From Bacteroidota bacterium (GTDB lineage Bacteria; Bacteroidota; Bacteroidia; Bacteroidales; WCHB1-69): a stretch of DNA of 64,000 nucleotides. The notes under the pieces are model-generated. The model was given only the letters and a program-made list of their open reading frames with translations. It searched no databases and was not told the DNA's origin. The DNA lies in contig JAGDMF010000005.1 of the NCBI GenBank assembly GCA_017860455.1, positions 1 to 64,000 of the forward strand, given 5' to 3'. A program made the translations under genes and the position numbers. Positions 63,472 to 64,000 of this stretch are shown one piece after another (positions within the stretch are counted from its first letter, which is position 1; the number at the start of each line of letters is the position of its first letter).

Positions 63472-64000
63472 GGCCTTTTATTTAGGGGAATATGACCAAC
63501 ACTTTTAATCTCTTTCTCTATTTGTGTGAACTTGAATTCCGTTTCAGGATTAAAAAAGGTTTTTCTAATCATCTCCTCCATATAGTGAATACCATTTTCT
63601 CCGGGATGAGATAGATCTAATCCGTAAAACCGATAATCTCTTAGATCATCCATAAATAACTCATAAGCAGGAAAATAAAAAACAGTGAATTCATCAACTA
63701 ATTGATCTATAGCTACATGTAAAATCGATTTACTCACTTGATTTTCATGAAACCCATCACTTAAATGGCGGACAGGACTAACTGTAAATATAATTTTGAT
63801 TGATGGATTTATTTTTTTAATATTGTCAATCAATATTTTATAATCATCAACAATCTCATTAACTGATAATCTCAACTTTTCAAATTTGTGATTTGGAATT
63901 TTGTGACAGTTAGCCACAATGATATTGTTTTCAATAAAACGATAACAATAAGAGGTTCCCAGAGTAATGAATAAGTAGGTGCTTTCCCTTAGATTATTGA
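63468..64000 (-). CDS. GSCFA-domain protein (5' end outside window)
   Basis: C-terminal part of a GSCFA-domain protein; the reading frame is open to the window edge (LFITLGTSYCYRFIENN before VANCHKIP), so the real start lies beyond 64000. NCHKIP, IIFTVSPVRHLSDG and DLSHPGENG are typical. The fold is related to SGNH hydrolases and may act as an esterase or acyltransferase on a surface polysaccharide; this is not established. It is upstream of and overlaps the serine hydrolase gene, so the two are co-expressed. Confidence 0.8.
   Translation of the reverse strand, partial: NNLRESTYLFITLGTSYCYRFIENNIIVANCHKIPNHKFEKLRLSVNEIVDDYKILIDNIKKINPSIKIIFTVSPVRHLSDGFHENQVSKSILHVAIDQLVDEFTVFYFPAYELFMDDLRDYRFYGLDLSHPGENGIHYMEEMIRKTFFNPETEFKFTQIEKEIKSVGHIPLNKRP

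Overview
The window comes from a low-GC member of the Bacteroidota, most likely an anaerobe or facultative anaerobe. The signs are: a type IX secretion C-terminal sorting domain; many lipoproteins and outer-membrane barrels; the -7 promoter element TAnnTTTG upstream of many genes, in three places with a TTTG box exactly 19 bases upstream; few Shine-Dalgarno sequences; Gram-negative LPS genes (lpxB, lptB); and a single-chain pyruvate:ferredoxin oxidoreductase (nifJ). No rRNA, tRNA, CRISPR array, transposase or prophage was seen.

Layout. 0-16.5 kb: a T9SS-exported surface protein, a radical SAM enzyme, the split atpD-atpC pair, rpmH, trmH, HU, fmt-ribH-TPR protein, an OmpH-like protein with an acyl ligase/ACP/PlsC fusion, then a FadL-like barrel with a Tyr/Asn/Ser-rich lipoprotein next to proS. 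16.5-29.3 kb: envelope and housekeeping genes (SDR epimerase, barrel protein, SIMPL protein, corA-retropepsin-ruvC, mreB-miaB-deacetylase, SPOR protein, gltX, M28 peptidase). 29.3-36.2 kb: an accessory region holding repeat mosaics, a DUF1287 protein, two AT-rich lipoprotein genes bracketed by ~97-bp direct repeats, and an overlapping three-gene operon (TetR regulator, GNAT/alpha-oxoamine synthase fusion, nitroreductase). 36.3-42.4 kb: a C69 dipeptidase and a compact folP-lipoprotein-nadC-yihY-lpxB operon. 42.4-45.85 kb: a second accessory region with a MazF/PemK toxin-antitoxin pair, an orphan RHS tip with a probable toxin domain and immunity gene, a decayed gene remnant and a dense repeat mosaic. 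45.85-64 kb: nifJ, rlmN, a five-gene YbhGFSR-like export operon, lptB, a four-helix-bundle protein, a DUF1015 protein, a secreted single-chain TldD/TldE-like protease, a beta-lactamase-fold hydrolase and a GSCFA gene that runs off the window.

What stands out. The intergenic DNA carries a recurring vocabulary of short words: 7-, 8- and 14-bp tandem repeats, a 32-bp element, a 25-bp element, and a ~52-bp tandem unit whose hairpin arms change in a compensatory way. They are mixed like a mosaic in the accessory regions, and in one place they supply the -33 box of a textbook promoter driving the orphan toxin. The best candidates for undescribed biochemistry are the GNAT/alpha-oxoamine synthase fusion operon (possibly one-chain sphingolipid- or sulfonolipid-type synthesis) and the fused TldD/TldE-like protease. 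All functions are read from sequence motifs only; no database search was possible.
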